Of a stretch of 64,000 bases of DNA, positions 1 through 63,522 are shown piece by piece. The notes beneath the pieces were generated by a model. The model did not search any database. It was not told where the DNA came from and was given only the letters and a program-made list of their open reading frames with translations. The stretch is from Paraescarpia echinospica (taxonomy: Eukaryota > Annelida > Polychaeta > Sabellida > Siboglinidae), in the NCBI GenBank assembly GCA_020002185.1, contig CM034544.1:2459338-2523337 (forward strand), read 5' to 3'. A program made the position numbers and the translations under genes. Numbering within the stretch: position 1 is the stretch's first letter; each line of letters starts with the position of its first letter.

Positions 1-434
1 GCTCATCGGGGCATAGATACATCTGTAGATGCAGATGCATCCACATTTATGGATATGCCTTCTCTTCTTCCCCTTGAAAGTGTACCGGGCCAGAATGGCT
101 TCTTATCGTCGTTGCTGTAGCAGGGGTTGTTTTTAAAGGGTAAGGTTCCTGGCCCTACGCCCAACCATCCCCATTTTTCAAACTGCCTTGGGACTTGGCG
201 GAGTTATATAATATTAATTTTTTCGTAAAAGTCAAAAGAACGATGTTTTTTTACTAAACAAAACAGCAATGTGCCCATTTAAGAAATGTCTTTACTACAA
301 TAGTAGCAATGTCATCACTGGTCATCCGAAACACGAACGATAGCCACGACGGCCTGTTTTTCAAATGATTCGTATATTAATTCTAAAGATTAAGAATAAA
401 GCTAATTGCGACATACTTGTTTCATATTTTTCAG

Positions 435-464
435 AACCCTGTCCAAGTACACATGACGACAGAG
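435..464 (+). CDS. Possible 30-bp microexon of the LRR gene
   Basis: A pyrimidine-rich tract ending in TTTTTCAG precedes 30 bases, which are followed by the donor-like GTATGG. Read so that it leaves one base over, the segment is open and joins in frame to the next candidate exon at 2184. The length is a multiple of three and both ends would share the same phase, so it could also be skipped without changing the frame. There is no protein motif, and a chance match of this size is easy, so this is only a candidate. Confidence 0.2.
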
Positions 465-669
465 GTATGGCATGCATGTTCTTAATATTATATATTTAAA
501 TCAAACATAATAGTAACTAGTCAATCACAAATATTTGCACCATATATTATTTAACATATATGTTGATAAGATCCTGTGTATATATGTCTATTGTGGTGTT
601 CGTCTATAAAGGGGCAGGGCTACGACAAGTGTTCCTTCCCAGTCGTATTCGTGTGAGATGCCGATCAGG

Positions 670-1750
670 CGCAACAGCAATGCCGTACAATGTTTGTAGT
701 TCTACAACAACAATGCCGTACAATGTTTGTAGTTCTACAACGGCAATGCCGTACAATGTTTGTAGTTCTACAACGGCAATGCCGTACAATGTTTGTAGTT
801 CTACAACGGCAATGCCGTACAATGTTTGTAGTTCTACAACGGCAATGCCGTACAATGTTTGTAGTTCTACAATGGCAATGCCGTACAATGTTTGTAGTTC
901 TACAACAGGCAATGCCGTACAATGTTTGTAGTTCTACAACAGCAATGCCGTACAATGTTTGTAGTTCTACAATGGCAATGCCGTACAATGTTTGTAGTTC
1001 TACAACGGCAATGCCGTACAATGTTTGTAGTTCTACAACGGCAATGCCGTACAATGTTTGTAGTTCTACAACGGCAATGCCGTACAATGTTTGTAGTTCT
1101 ACAACGGCAATGCCGTACAATGTTTGTAGTTCTACAACGGCAATGCCGTACAATGTTTGTAGTTCTACAACGGCAATGCCGTACAATGTTTGTAGTTCTA
1201 CAACGGCAATGCCGTACAATGTTTGTAGTTCTACAACGGCAATGCCGTACAATGTTTGTAGTTCTACAACGGCAATGCCGTACAATGTTTGTAGTTCTAC
1301 AATGGCAATGCCGTACCATGTTTGTAGTTCTACAACAGCAATGCCGTACAATGTTTGTAGTTCTACAACAGCAATGCCGTACAATGTTTGTAGTTCTACA
1401 ACAGCAATGCCGTACAATGTTTGTAGTTCTACAACAGCAATGCCGTACAATGTTTGTAGTTCTACAACAGCAATGCCGTACAATGTTTGTAGTTCTACAA
1501 CAGCAATGCCGTACACTGTTTGTAGTTCTACAACAGCAATGCCGTACAATGTTTGTAGTTCTACAACAGCAATGTCGTACAATGTTTGTAGTTCTACAAC
1601 AGCAATGCCGTACAATGTTTGTAGCTCTACAACAGCAATGCCGTACAATGCTTGTAGTTCTACAACAGCAATGTCGTACGATGTTTGTAGCTCTACAACA
1701 GCAATGCCGTACAATGTTTGTAGCTCTACAACAGCAATGCCTTACAGTCT
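670..1750. repeat. 33-bp minisatellite, about 32 units
   Basis: A 33-base unit with core CAATGCCGTACAATG followed by TTTGTAGTTCTACAAC is repeated about 32 times with few changes. Each unit contains the inverted pair TGTAG-TT-CTACA. The unit length is divisible by three, so long open frames occur in all six frames; these are by-products and not genes. Variants are clustered: ACGGC units dominate the first two thirds and ACAGC units the last third, separated by single ATGGC units. This points to growth by local block duplication. It lies in the presumed intron upstream of the LRR exons. Confidence 0.97.
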
Positions 1751-1894
1751 GTGCAGGCCGAACGAGTGTTACCCTGATTACCACATCAGTCACAATTAGG
1801 GGAAAATTATTGATAATTTTCTATGAAAATCATATTAATTGTTTTATTAATTCTCTTTTTAGGTCATCAATAATAACAAAAAATAACAACATTA

Positions 1895-1970
1895 CTAGAG
1901 GAAGTAGCAGTAGCAACAGCAGTAGTAGTATCAATAGCAATAGTAGTAGCAATAGCAGTAGTAATAATAC
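1895..1970. repeat. Degenerate AGC/AGT trinucleotide repeat
   Basis: Interrupted AGTAGCAGTAGCAACAGC-type trinucleotide runs directly downstream of the 33-bp minisatellite. No coding role is apparent. Confidence 0.8.
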
Positions 1971-2071
1971 ACATTGTATATGTCAAATTATATATATGAC
2001 TCATGTCTACAATACCTACCAGTACCCAAACTACAAAAGAGCTGTGTTCTTGTGCTTGTGTGCGTGTGTTT

Positions 2072-2073
<2 letters not shown>

Positions 2074-2112
<39 letters not shown>

Positions 2113-2125
2113 TGTGTGTGCGCGC
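2074..2125. repeat. (TG)n microsatellite
   Basis: Nearly pure TG dinucleotide run ending in CGCGCGCG, about 60 bp before the acceptor of the candidate exon at 2184. Confidence 0.95.
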
Positions 2126-2183
2126 GCGTACGCATATGTCGTATGTCAGTAGTGTAGAACGTGTATATTTTCTATTGTTCCAG

Positions 2184-12183
<10,000 letters not shown>

Positions 12184-15100
12184 AGGTAAATTAAGTACAT
12201 GTCGTTATGACACGCACGCAAGGATGCAAACACATATTAACACAAACATACGCGCGCGCGAACCCAGACACACACGCATTAAAAAACATGAGTATACCAT
12301 TATTTATGCGGTACTTGTCTTTTTGCTCTAGTAAACGAACAGTCATATCCGGGACCACATACCTTCGTCTCAATCAATTTGCAAGTGGGCTGCTTTATAA
12401 CACGATCGACAACCAATATCCTCCGTCTCTCAAGCACGTGATCGGTGGCCGCCCGATCAACAAGAGTTAACAAAGCTAGCTGCAGAACAACAACTAAGTG
12501 ACCAAGTACACTAGCAACGTCACATGACATCAGAGGACAGCGCACTAACGGTGACGAAGGGGTCGTGAAGACCCGGATAGTTTCGTAGAGCTGAACCGTG
12601 GATTCGTAGAGGTAACTTTACAATCTCCATAATGCAGTTATGTAGTTTGTATCCATTCAATCTCACACTGGCGAACATTGTACCATAGGCAAAATGAAAC
12701 CAACTTTGAAAGAACGTCCACGTTGTGAGGACAAGTGAACGTACCCTGTTTTGACTGGACTTCGTGTTATGGTATGCTCGTGTGTGCGTATAATAATCAA
12801 GACTCGTTTGAAAAGTCCTGTATTTGTTGGTATGCAGTTTACAGTAATATTATCAATATTAATGCACGTTATTCCGACCCATTCCCAAAGGTCAAGGTAT
12901 ATTGTAAGTTTTTTTGCACATCATCATGCACGTTGTTTAAAAAATAAAACAAGAAGGATTGCAATGGAAACGCAATAAAAATGGTGTATTGGTACTGAAC
13001 GAATGGGTAAGATGTAGAGCTGCTACAGAGAACTCTTTGTATGAAACAGTAAGAACACATTAACCTTCATCAGGAGGACATCGCTGCAATGGTTGCACTC
13101 TGAACACAATATTTGAAAAGGTATCACAATGCAGCACAAATATATTTATATACTAAAATCACCAGTATTGTTTTAGTAAAAGGAAAACTGATCATGACAT
13201 ATATTACGCAAGAGGACGCAACGTTAAATTAAACGAAGACATACTATTATTATAAATGGTTATGTTTTATGAAGCCAACTATTGTGCTGAAGAACGATAG
13301 CCTTTACAGCAATTGCAATATGCATTTATACGTGTTATTTTATAGTAATATGTATGCGTGTTCTATTTGGTACTTTTACCATTTGGAAAATTAGTTTTCA
13401 AGGCTCAAGATCAGACTATCGACTGTCGCATGTTTTACTGCTGTTGTCACACGTGCATTGTTTTTTGTTAAGTAAATGTATATATATGTGTGTGTGTGTG
13501 TGTATACATAATATATATATGTATATATATATTATGTATATATATATATACATACAGGGTATACATAGATATATATAGTGTTGTCACGTGCACTTATATG
13601 GTTGCATGGCCATATTTTATTGTTACGTTGTCAGCTGCATCATCCATTATGATTGTAATATTGCACAACTCATAACAGTTTGTTAATAAATGTTTCATTT
13701 GATCACGGACTTAATGTGTAAACCAATGTGCCTTCACAACTGAAATATATTGGCATTTTCGTCGTGTGTGCTTGCGCGTGTGTGTGCGAGAATATGTAAC
13801 ATAGCAAAAACAAATAAGATAAGGTGTTTAAAACTGGGGCTGCGTGTATGATTTGCGCATGAACACCTTTCGGTTAAGTAAGTGATACTTATTCGTACGA
13901 TATTCCAATATTATGAGCAAGTTTTCATTTACACTCTGAGTCACAAGTTTTTTGTAAAAAAAAGGTTTTGCCCTTAAACCCTTCTTCACATGCACACACA
14001 CATTATACCTACATACATATATTAAAATTCATACATGAACAAACAGACACTGCCATGCGACAACCACAACAAAAACAGCTGAGGTATTCTAATGACAGAT
14101 TATTAAAAAAATGAATGGACGAACTTCCTCAGTGGTCCTGTTTTCCAGTATAGTATTTTTAAAAACCACTCAAAATATGTAGCAATATGAATCATGTTTA
14201 TTTGCGCATTAAAATAGCCATAACATTTGCATTAGACAGACAACACAAACGGAGTATAAAATACGCTTTCACGAGATTTACCACTACGGCACTTATTACC
14301 GTGTATAAAATATATTCATATACATACTAATCAGGCGCATCTTGTACACACGTATGCACGGAAGCTTCGCTACCAACTTGCAACATTCTAGTACACCAGT
14401 ATAGATATATATATGGCAACAATATGAGAAATATATCTAAGGCAAAGGATCAGAGTAGCAGATATGAACATACCAAGACCTAAAACCTACCTTTTTATGA
14501 AAATATGTTTATAGGCCTTTGTGCCAAAGGTACATGTATTGTACCTTCTTTCTTAAGGCCACCTCTTTTCTGATTGCTCTGATTGAAACCAGTCTTGCAT
14601 ACAATGAAAACAAGCTATAGTGAAAGCATTTGCCAGACTTGTGAAGACTGGAGAAGGAAGCTGCAGATATCATACTCGGTCATCAAGACAATTCAAGGAA
14701 GATAAATCATAAATTATATATATTTTAAACTGTGGAATAAATGTCACCAGGGGTATCTCACGGAATATCAAATACATGCATGGTCTGTAAGGTTAAGATG
14801 ATAATGCAAGCCTTCCAATCTTCTCTGAAGTTCAACATGGATGTAATACTCCAGTGAGCTTATTCAGAAATTAGCACATCTGGTAATATTTACCTAGATA
14901 TTCTACGAGTGAAACCAGTGGACTGTTTGTTCTGCCACACTTATGTAAAACATGAGTTACATACCTTGTTTTATAACATGGGTACATTGGTCACAGGTAA
15001 ATATTGCAGTTTTTATGGAGTTGTTTGTAGAGTGATAAAACACAAACTTGCCATTGCGAGAAATTAATAAAACAAGATATATAGTGTTTACGTATACATT

Positions 15101-17951
15101 GTAATAACACATTTAGACATGTCCCAGTAGCTAAAAACTTATTTTATAAACCCACAGATATTGTATTGTGTATATTTCTGGAGCAACATAGCAAAACTGG
15201 TCACAATAACAGGAAACTATCAAATGCAGATATATTGGGATTCTGTCCGAGTAACGAAAAAATTATAAATCCATAGATAGCTGCAGTTACCATAAAACAC
15301 AGAGATCTGCGTGAACCACAATAATACCTTGTACACACAAGTTTATTAAAATACCAAACCCTCCAAACTTATAATCTACACTACAAATTGCATTTCTGTT
15401 ATATTTATTATAAGTTATCAATTTTAAAAGAGTTGTAATTTGATAACACAACCGAGAACATGTAAACCATCTCCCGCCACCACCATCTAACTGGATGGAA
15501 AAGTGTTAGAAATAAAGTCAAACAGAAGTTTGGGAAACCCTGAGAAAGAAACTGAAAACTAATACACCTAGTACGTAGCTAGAAGTTATCAGCAAATAAC
15601 CGTTTACCTGGTACCTATTAAAAGGATGAAAAAATTGTTATAGTGAATCAGACATAATAGAAATAGTCGTCTTGGTGACATACCAAGCTCTCATGTAGCA
15701 GTAAACTAAAGACCAGGAAATAATTAAGAATAAGACTAGACTAAATAAAAGTTAGAAAACAAATGTATGACAAAGACAGTTGTCTTCAAACTTAAGGACG
15801 GTAGATAGATAAACATGATGTTACAAAGTAGATTGATGAAATTGTAGACTGGATACCAGAGTGTACTCGTTATCATAGAGAACATTAAATAAATATAACA
15901 AACTATCTACAGACTGTGTAAATGTTAGCAGTGTGGATGCTTAAAAATAAACTAACATACATCGGTAAGGACCGACACACATGTCAGGTGTAGTAAGTGT
16001 ACCATACACAGAGATAAGAAGGGTTGGACGTGGGATAATCCAAACGTTTGCTTGACCATGGTCCATTTGGAGCTTGAAATTTCAGATGCAAGTCTTGTTA
16101 AAATTGCATTACACAATGTCAAGTGACACAAAATGTACGGAACTAACAACACTGAACACAGCACAGGCTGGAAGCATCATTAGGAAGTGTAAACATGCAT
16201 CTAAATAGAGTCAGCATCACAAGGTAATAATAATAATGACAAACTTCTATAGCGCCTAAATCCCCAGGAATCTGAGCAAGTGCCCAGAACGGCTAACATA
16301 TTACACCAATCTGATTGGATACAAAAGGCTGTATATGATAACTAGCATCACTAATATTCCAATTATAATCACATTACAGTAGGATGCATTTTCAATCCAT
16401 TAATATACGCAACAAAATATTGTGGATATACAAAATAATGCAAGAATAATATAAAACCATGACCTGTTGTGATTCCACTAACACCGCTGGAATTAACACT
16501 TGAATGCCTTTATATATTACGATCAGATACATTATAGGTCATGCATTATAGATCATACATGGTACAAATTGACGTAAATATACACCAAGCTTGGTTATAC
16601 CATCGCCGAGTTACTAGGCGTGAAATAAATATATTTATTTTTGTAAAATAGGCACATCTATAAAAAGCACAGCAGCATAAGTACCCCTTGCTTCAAAAAG
16701 CTGAGATTTCCAGTTCAAATACATTAGTAAAATTAAGTTCTTATTTCAACACTTCTAAATAGCAAAGATTGTATTATTAACCAATCTGATTACTTACAAG
16801 CAGTTAAAAACATAAACTTGAATGTCAGGAAAATAGAACATTTGTTTATAAATGATGGCATCAATTCACATCAATAACTTAAACAATATTTTTACCACCG
16901 GTACAAATGCTCGACAACGGAGCAGCTACTGAAAGCGCATCTTTATGCAGTGCCACATAACATCAAATGTGGAAAACATGTGCATATGCTTAACATCTCA
17001 TTTTGGTGTTACTTTGTACCAGAGTTTGGGGTAACTTCTTACTATATTTTGCAGATAACTCCTTACATCACAAAGCCATATGACGCCAATGAAGCTCAGT
17101 TATTGCTGCGTTTATGCGATATATATTATATTTAGTTTACGTTATCTAACATGAACATGACAGAGAAAATGTTTATGAAAAAGATGTTGGACAATAAGAT
17201 ATATATATATGACATAAATCTTGGCCCACATAAAGTAAAAGTGGGCAAAACTTATAAAATGATTAAAACAAGTTAGTTATTTTGGTATATGTAAACCTAT
17301 CACGACAAAAAGAATAAGCTACCATCAATTATCTACCCTTTTCTTTCATTTTATTCTACCTTGTTACTCACATTACCTTTAATATATTTTCAGTAATATT
17401 TATCATTGGATCTTCAAGGTGCCATCCCAAAACATTGATTTTCGACACTACACAGGATTGGTTTTGCTGACGAAGTGTGTTTAAGCAGTAGCTTTGAGCA
17501 CAATCCTAAACAGATTGTTTCCGCAAAAACATTCTTTATTTCACGATATAGTCTCAAGGCACCACAAGTCAATGTAATAATTGATCCTATCCATCACATG
17601 ACCTATTGCCTAGCAACAAAGTACGCCAAGCCTTCAAAAATGGCTGCTGAACACATGGAGCTAACAGAAATTCTGTCGAACATTTTTTTGAAATTTTGAA
17701 CTAGAAGCAGGAAAGATAGATTTAAGAGATGTCATGCTGCCCTCATAGGTTTACAGACATCAATTTTGATAGTGATGTAGGCAAACTGCAACATACTAGA
17801 TCCGTCAATTGAAAGTTTCATGTAAGCAGGGGTGTTGTGAGACTAAATGAAGTTGCAATTTGAATAGGGTCATACATCAATGTTTTGTGATGGCAACAAA
17901 TATCAGTATCAGTGATTTCATGAATGAAATTATTATCTGCATATCTACATA
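12184..17951. other. Spacer between convergent genes
   Basis: About 5.8 kb between the LRR stop codon and the calpain 3' region. It contains TG/TATA microsatellites around 13485-13590 and a short SINE/LINE-tail-like piece near 16225-16320. It must also contain both 3' UTRs. I found no open frame with recognisable motifs, tRNA or rRNA. Confidence 0.6.
16225..16320 (-). repeat. SINE/L2-type 3'-tail fragment
   Basis: On the minus strand it reads GGCGCTATAGAAGTTTGTCA followed by ATTATTATTATT. This resembles the 'gcgctata..' tail shared by L2-like LINEs and SINEs. Only a fragment is present. Confidence 0.35.
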
Positions 17952-17957
17952 TTTATT
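17952..17957 (-). promoter_or_regulatory. Candidate polyadenylation signal of the calpain gene
   Basis: AATAAA on the minus strand about 170 bp after the calpain stop codon. The region is AT-rich, so a chance match is quite possible. Confidence 0.3.
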
Positions 17958-17989
17958 TTGGTATCACACTGTGACACGTTTACCCTAAG

Positions 17990-18122
17990 TTACACCTGGA
18001 TACAACATCAGGATCTGCCACCTGGATCTGCCACCTGGATACAACATCAGGATTGGACACCCGGATCAGACACCTGGATCTGATACCAGGATCTGACACC
18101 TGGATCTGACACCTGGATCCAA
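17990..18122. repeat. 15-bp imperfect tandem repeat in the calpain 3' UTR
   Basis: Seven or eight copies of CACCTGGATCTGA-like units, ending within about 5 bp of the calpain stop codon. Some copies carry ACAACATCAGGA instead. Confidence 0.85.
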
Positions 18123-18125
18123 GAA

Positions 18126-59123
<40,998 letters not shown>

Positions 59124-60000
59124 TTTGATTGGCTGTCAAGTTGGTGGCTGATGGAAAAGAAATGTGGCTGTGAACATAATAGGCTTGAAATTATTAGAAT
59201 ATTCTAGATACACATATATATATATATATATATGAAATATAAATAAAATCTTGTGCAATATATAAAAACATTTTCCAAAAAAGAATTAAGTGATTAGTGA
59301 GTAAAAATACTTCAACCTTCCCCCATTTCAATGTGTAAATGGTTAAGTTAGTGTATTTCCATGTATAAATGTTTCAGTTATTGTAAACTGTGTGTAGATT
59401 TATTTGTATTTTTCATTTGGAAATAAACAATTATTATTATTACTATTATTTTCTTCAGTAAATATTGTAACAAAAACAAATTGTTTTACTGTCCAGACAT
59501 TAAAGTGAGTGTGTTTGTGCGTGTGCGTGTGCGTGAGTGTGTGCATGTTTTTGTGCACACGCAAGTGTCCGTGCATGCATACATCTGTGAGTATGAGTAG
59601 TCTTAAAAAATGTCTATAAAATTGACAATAAAAGCCCAATCTAGAGCTCTATGTTCTGTTGTGTAGGTTCTGGTATCACTATACATCCACGACCAGGCAA
59701 GTAGACTTCTTGATATTACCTGTATGTCTGGTCTCTACTCTAGTTACACATTTTATCACAAACAGTAGGCTATGCTATGGCGTATTACCCTTATAAGTTA
59801 GAAATGAAATTACAACTGGGTATTATATAGCATCTATACTATCAGACTATATACTGGTACCTGCTTCCCTAGTAAACAAGCCAAGACCCTATGGGTGACT
59901 CGTGTGATAACCCCAGATTCAAACTTTGACACACCCACTAATCACTATTTTGTGTCACTATTAGTACTAGTAACTAGTAACTATTTATTACTATAGTATA
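59124..60000. other. Region upstream of the calpain start codon
   Basis: It should hold the 5' UTR, any leader exon or intron, or the promoter. TATA microsatellite at about 59214-59234 and GTGTGCGTG-rich stretch at about 59510-59550. I see no clear core promoter. Confidence 0.4.
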
Positions 60001-62075
60001 TAAGATTTAACAAGATTTAACAAGATTGCCATCCAGAAAATTACTCTGGATGGCAGGTGGACAAGGAAGCCTTTTGGCTTATCGAGAGTCCAATACTTTT
60101 TATCTACATGTATCCCGCCTTTTTAAGGTGTGTGTCGATTTTATTTTTAAACATATTCACGCTACTAGCACCAACACAATCAGGAGATAATCTGTTCCAT
60201 TCATTTACAGTCCTTTGTGAGAATGAGAACTTTCTTATATCTAATCTACACTGCTCCTTTACTAATGTAGCTTCATGTCCTCTGGTCCTTCTATTTTTCT
60301 TAACTGAGAATAAAATGTTTCTATCAATATTTTCATAACCATTCAATATTTTAAACACTTCTATGTGATCTCCTCTCAATCTCCTGGTCTCTAATGTTGT
60401 TAAACCACATTCTTTTAGGCGTATTTCGTAACTAAGATCCCTCAGATTTGGTATCATTTTAGTCGCTCTCCTCTGTACTCTTTCTAGCATATCTATGTCC
60501 TTCTTGCGATATGGCCTCCATGCTTGTATACAATATTCTAAATGAGGCCTCACTATTGTTTTGTACAGCGGTACTATTAATTCTTTTTTCTTATACGCTA
60601 TATTTCGCCTAATTAATCCAAGGATTTGATTTCCCTTTGACGCTGCAATTCCACTGCTCTGAAACCTTCATATCAGCACTAATGGTTAACCCCAAGTCCT
60701 TTTCTTTTACAGTAGTACTTAGAACAGTACGCCCCATTTTATATTTTACCTCTTCATTCCCATGACCTGTGTGGAGGCATTTACATTTCCCAAAATTGAA
60801 CACATTTGCCACTTTTCAGACCATTTGATCAACCTATCAAGATCATCTTGTAAATGCTGTCTGTCTCCATCACTTTTAATCCTTCTAAACACTTTTGTAT
60901 CATCCGCAAATTTTAACACCTTGCTTGTTATATCATCGTCCAAATCGTTGATATATATTAAGAATAATATAGGTCCTAGTACTGATCCCTGTGGTACCCC
61001 ACTCAATACCGATTTCCAGTTTGAAGCCTCCCCATCAACTACTACACGTTGTCTTCTGTCATTCAGCCATTTTTCTATCCAGTTTATTATACCATTTCCT
61101 ATGCCATGGGCCTTTAGCTTAAGGAGTAATCTTTGATGTGGTACTTTGTCGAAAGCTTTTTGAAAATCTAAATAGATGATATCTACTGGTGATCCCTCAT
61201 CTACCCACCTAGTGATGTCTTCCAAAAAACATAACATATTTGTTAAGCATGACCTCGCTTTTAAAAACCCATGTTGAGATGGGTTTATCAAGTTATGTTT
61301 AACAAGAAAATCCACCATGTGATCTTTAATTAGTCTTTCTAATAATTTGCAAATCACTGATGTTAAACTCACTGGTCTATAGTTCTCTGACTTGTTTCTC
61401 GAACCTTTTTTAAATAACGGTATAATGTTTGCCTCTTTCCATTCTAAAGGAACCACTCCCTCTTCTAATGACAAATTGAAAACTGTTGCAAGCGGTACGC
61501 TAATTTGTTCTACAATTTCCAATAGTAGTTTGGGCGGAATCCCGTCCACTCCAGGTGATTTATTATCCTTCATAGCCCTTATTTTCTTAGCTACCATTTC
61601 CGAGGTTACAACTAACTGTCCTAAATAGTCTGAATCTGCCCCCTTGAACTTAGCCTCTGGTACTGGCAGTGAACTAATATCTTCCCTGGTAAACACTGAA
61701 CTAAAATACTCATTCAGGTCTTCTGCCATTAAGAATCCCTCTGATATTGTATTTCCAGCACTATCTTCTAGAGGACCGACCTTATCCTGAACTTTCTGTT
61801 TGCTTCGAATATACGCATAAAAACTCTTACTGTCATGTTTTATATTACTAGCTAATTTTTTTTCATAGCTTCTCTTTGAATTTCTAATTTCAGCTGTAGC
61901 TTGATTAAGTGCTTCTTTATAAATGTTGTAGTCTTCATCATTTCCAGTACATCTATATGACTTCCACATCATTTGTTTATACTTAATTTTTCTAATGGCT
62001 TCTTTCGATAAGTGTTTCTTTTTAGACCGTTTCCCTTGTTTTTTGAAAGGTACAAATTTATCGACTATGCACTTA
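60001..62075 (-). mobile_element. LINE B copy 4 (CR1-like), least damaged RT frame
   Basis: An open minus-strand frame of 446 codons (60746-62086) covers the whole reverse-transcriptase fingers and palm: ENYRPVSLTSVICKLLERL, IYLDFQKAFDKVPHQ, SGVPQGSVLGPILFLIYIND and LKFADDTKVF. One missing base near 60806 shifts the frame before FNFGKCKCLHTGH, and another break near 60655 precedes the C-terminal tail. No endonuclease domain is present, so it is 5'-truncated. The 3' end is AAGATTTAAC in short tandem. It lies about 0.9 kb upstream of the calpain start codon, in the same orientation. Confidence 0.95.
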
Positions 62076-62089
62076 GTAGGGCACACCTA

Positions 62090-63235
62090 CACCTGTAGCA
62101 CTTGTAATGCAAATGTCACACACGTTCAAGGTAAGTATTGAAGTTAACAGGTTACAAAATGCGTAAATACTCGTACAAGACAGTACATTAATTAGTAATG
62201 TGGACTTAATTATCGGTTGATCGACAGCAGCCCACAAAGTCCGTGGGCCTGGCCTGGGAATGGCACGCCACTCGCAGTTTACAACTCAGGCTCAGCCCCA
62301 GGCATCGGGCTCGGAGAAACTAAGACACTGAAGCCAACGAAGGCATCATACCTGGTTGTGACACAGGTTTGCAGCACGTTTCTGACGATCCCCGAATTAT
62401 TCAACAGTCGTATCTTGCATTACGTTAAACGAAAACATCCGGCGGAAACACCCAACTAACCCAAGAATTTCGACGCTAAGCGTGGGCACCGAAGTTTACC
62501 GAGTGTAGCCGAACGCGTGCCGACGCGATGTCTACGGGGAGCCGTTATGAACAAAAGCGCATTTATTAATTAAACAGAAATCACGCGCCGAACATAGCAA
62601 TAGCTTCAAAAACATAGTGAACGACAGACAGGTCCACCGATCGAAGCGGGAGCAAAACAGACCAAATGTATAGAGGATTGTCGGAGTTCTTACTAGGTAT
62701 ACTTGATCATTCTCCTTTAGTCTGTGGCCAGAGACCAAAATTCTATTTTAAAGAAGTGTTTGTGTATATCAGTGCGCCAATAGTTCTTGTGTAATTTTAG
62801 ACTATGGCCTCTCAAATTTCCTGCTGTTCGATTAAAACAACTGTCTCGTGTATTTCTATTGAGGTCACTTAGATATTGCTATACTTCACATAGGTATGTC
62901 TCGCGTCGCCTCTCTTCCAAAGAAACGATTTCAGCTGGTGCGCTGCTCAGTTTCACCGCCCTCTTTTGAGTTTTCACTAATTCTTTGATATCCTTTTGAT
63001 TGCTGGTTTGACACATTGAAAATATGCAAGAAGCCAAAAATACGTACTACTTTATTATGTTCACGTTATTATGTTATTATAATTCAAACTTTTCATATAT
63101 TCTGTGATTACTGTTTTGAAAGGGGAACGCACTTCATAAGTGTTTAACTTTGCTTTCTCCTTTTGTACAATAATTGTGAATACAATTAAAACATAAAATC
63201 AGTATGTATCATAATGGTATAGTGGAAATCAAAAT
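62090..63235. other. Upstream flank, partly GC-richer, no gene identified
   Basis: At about 62220-62540 CG dinucleotides are more frequent than in the surrounding AT-rich DNA (for example GAACGCGTGCCGACGCGATG). This could be a promoter-proximal region, but no exon with recognised coding content was found. Confidence 0.4.
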
Positions 63236-63247
63236 GCATTATGATGA

Positions 63248-63252
63248 TGATG

Positions 63253-63286
<34 letters not shown>

Positions 63287-63377
63287 ATATTATTATTATT
63301 AATATTATTATTATTATTAATATTATTATTATTATTAATATTATTATTATTATTATTAATATTATTATTATTATTAA

Positions 63378-63435
<58 letters not shown>

Positions 63436-63473
63436 ATTATTATTATTATTATTAATATTAATATTATTATTAT

Positions 63474-63504
<31 letters not shown>

Positions 63505-63522
63505 ATTATTATTATTATTATA
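63248..63522. repeat. (ATT)n microsatellite
   Basis: About 275 bp of ATT units punctuated by AATATT. Poly-Asn and poly-Ile frames here are artefacts. Confidence 0.97.

Noticed and set aside
81..139. Possible exon encoding a transmembrane segment (WLLIVVAVAGVVF)
   Set aside because: It has a good polypyrimidine tract and a GTAAGG donor, but its end phase puts a stop in both candidate downstream exons (435 and 2184). It may belong to the same or another gene but cannot be joined from this sequence.
665..2157. Several 300-400-codon frames on both strands
   Set aside because: All are translations of the 33-bp tandem repeat and its TG-rich flank.
62532..62969. Short frames in the GC-richer upstream flank
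   Set aside because: No homology or gene structure recognised; length is within chance.
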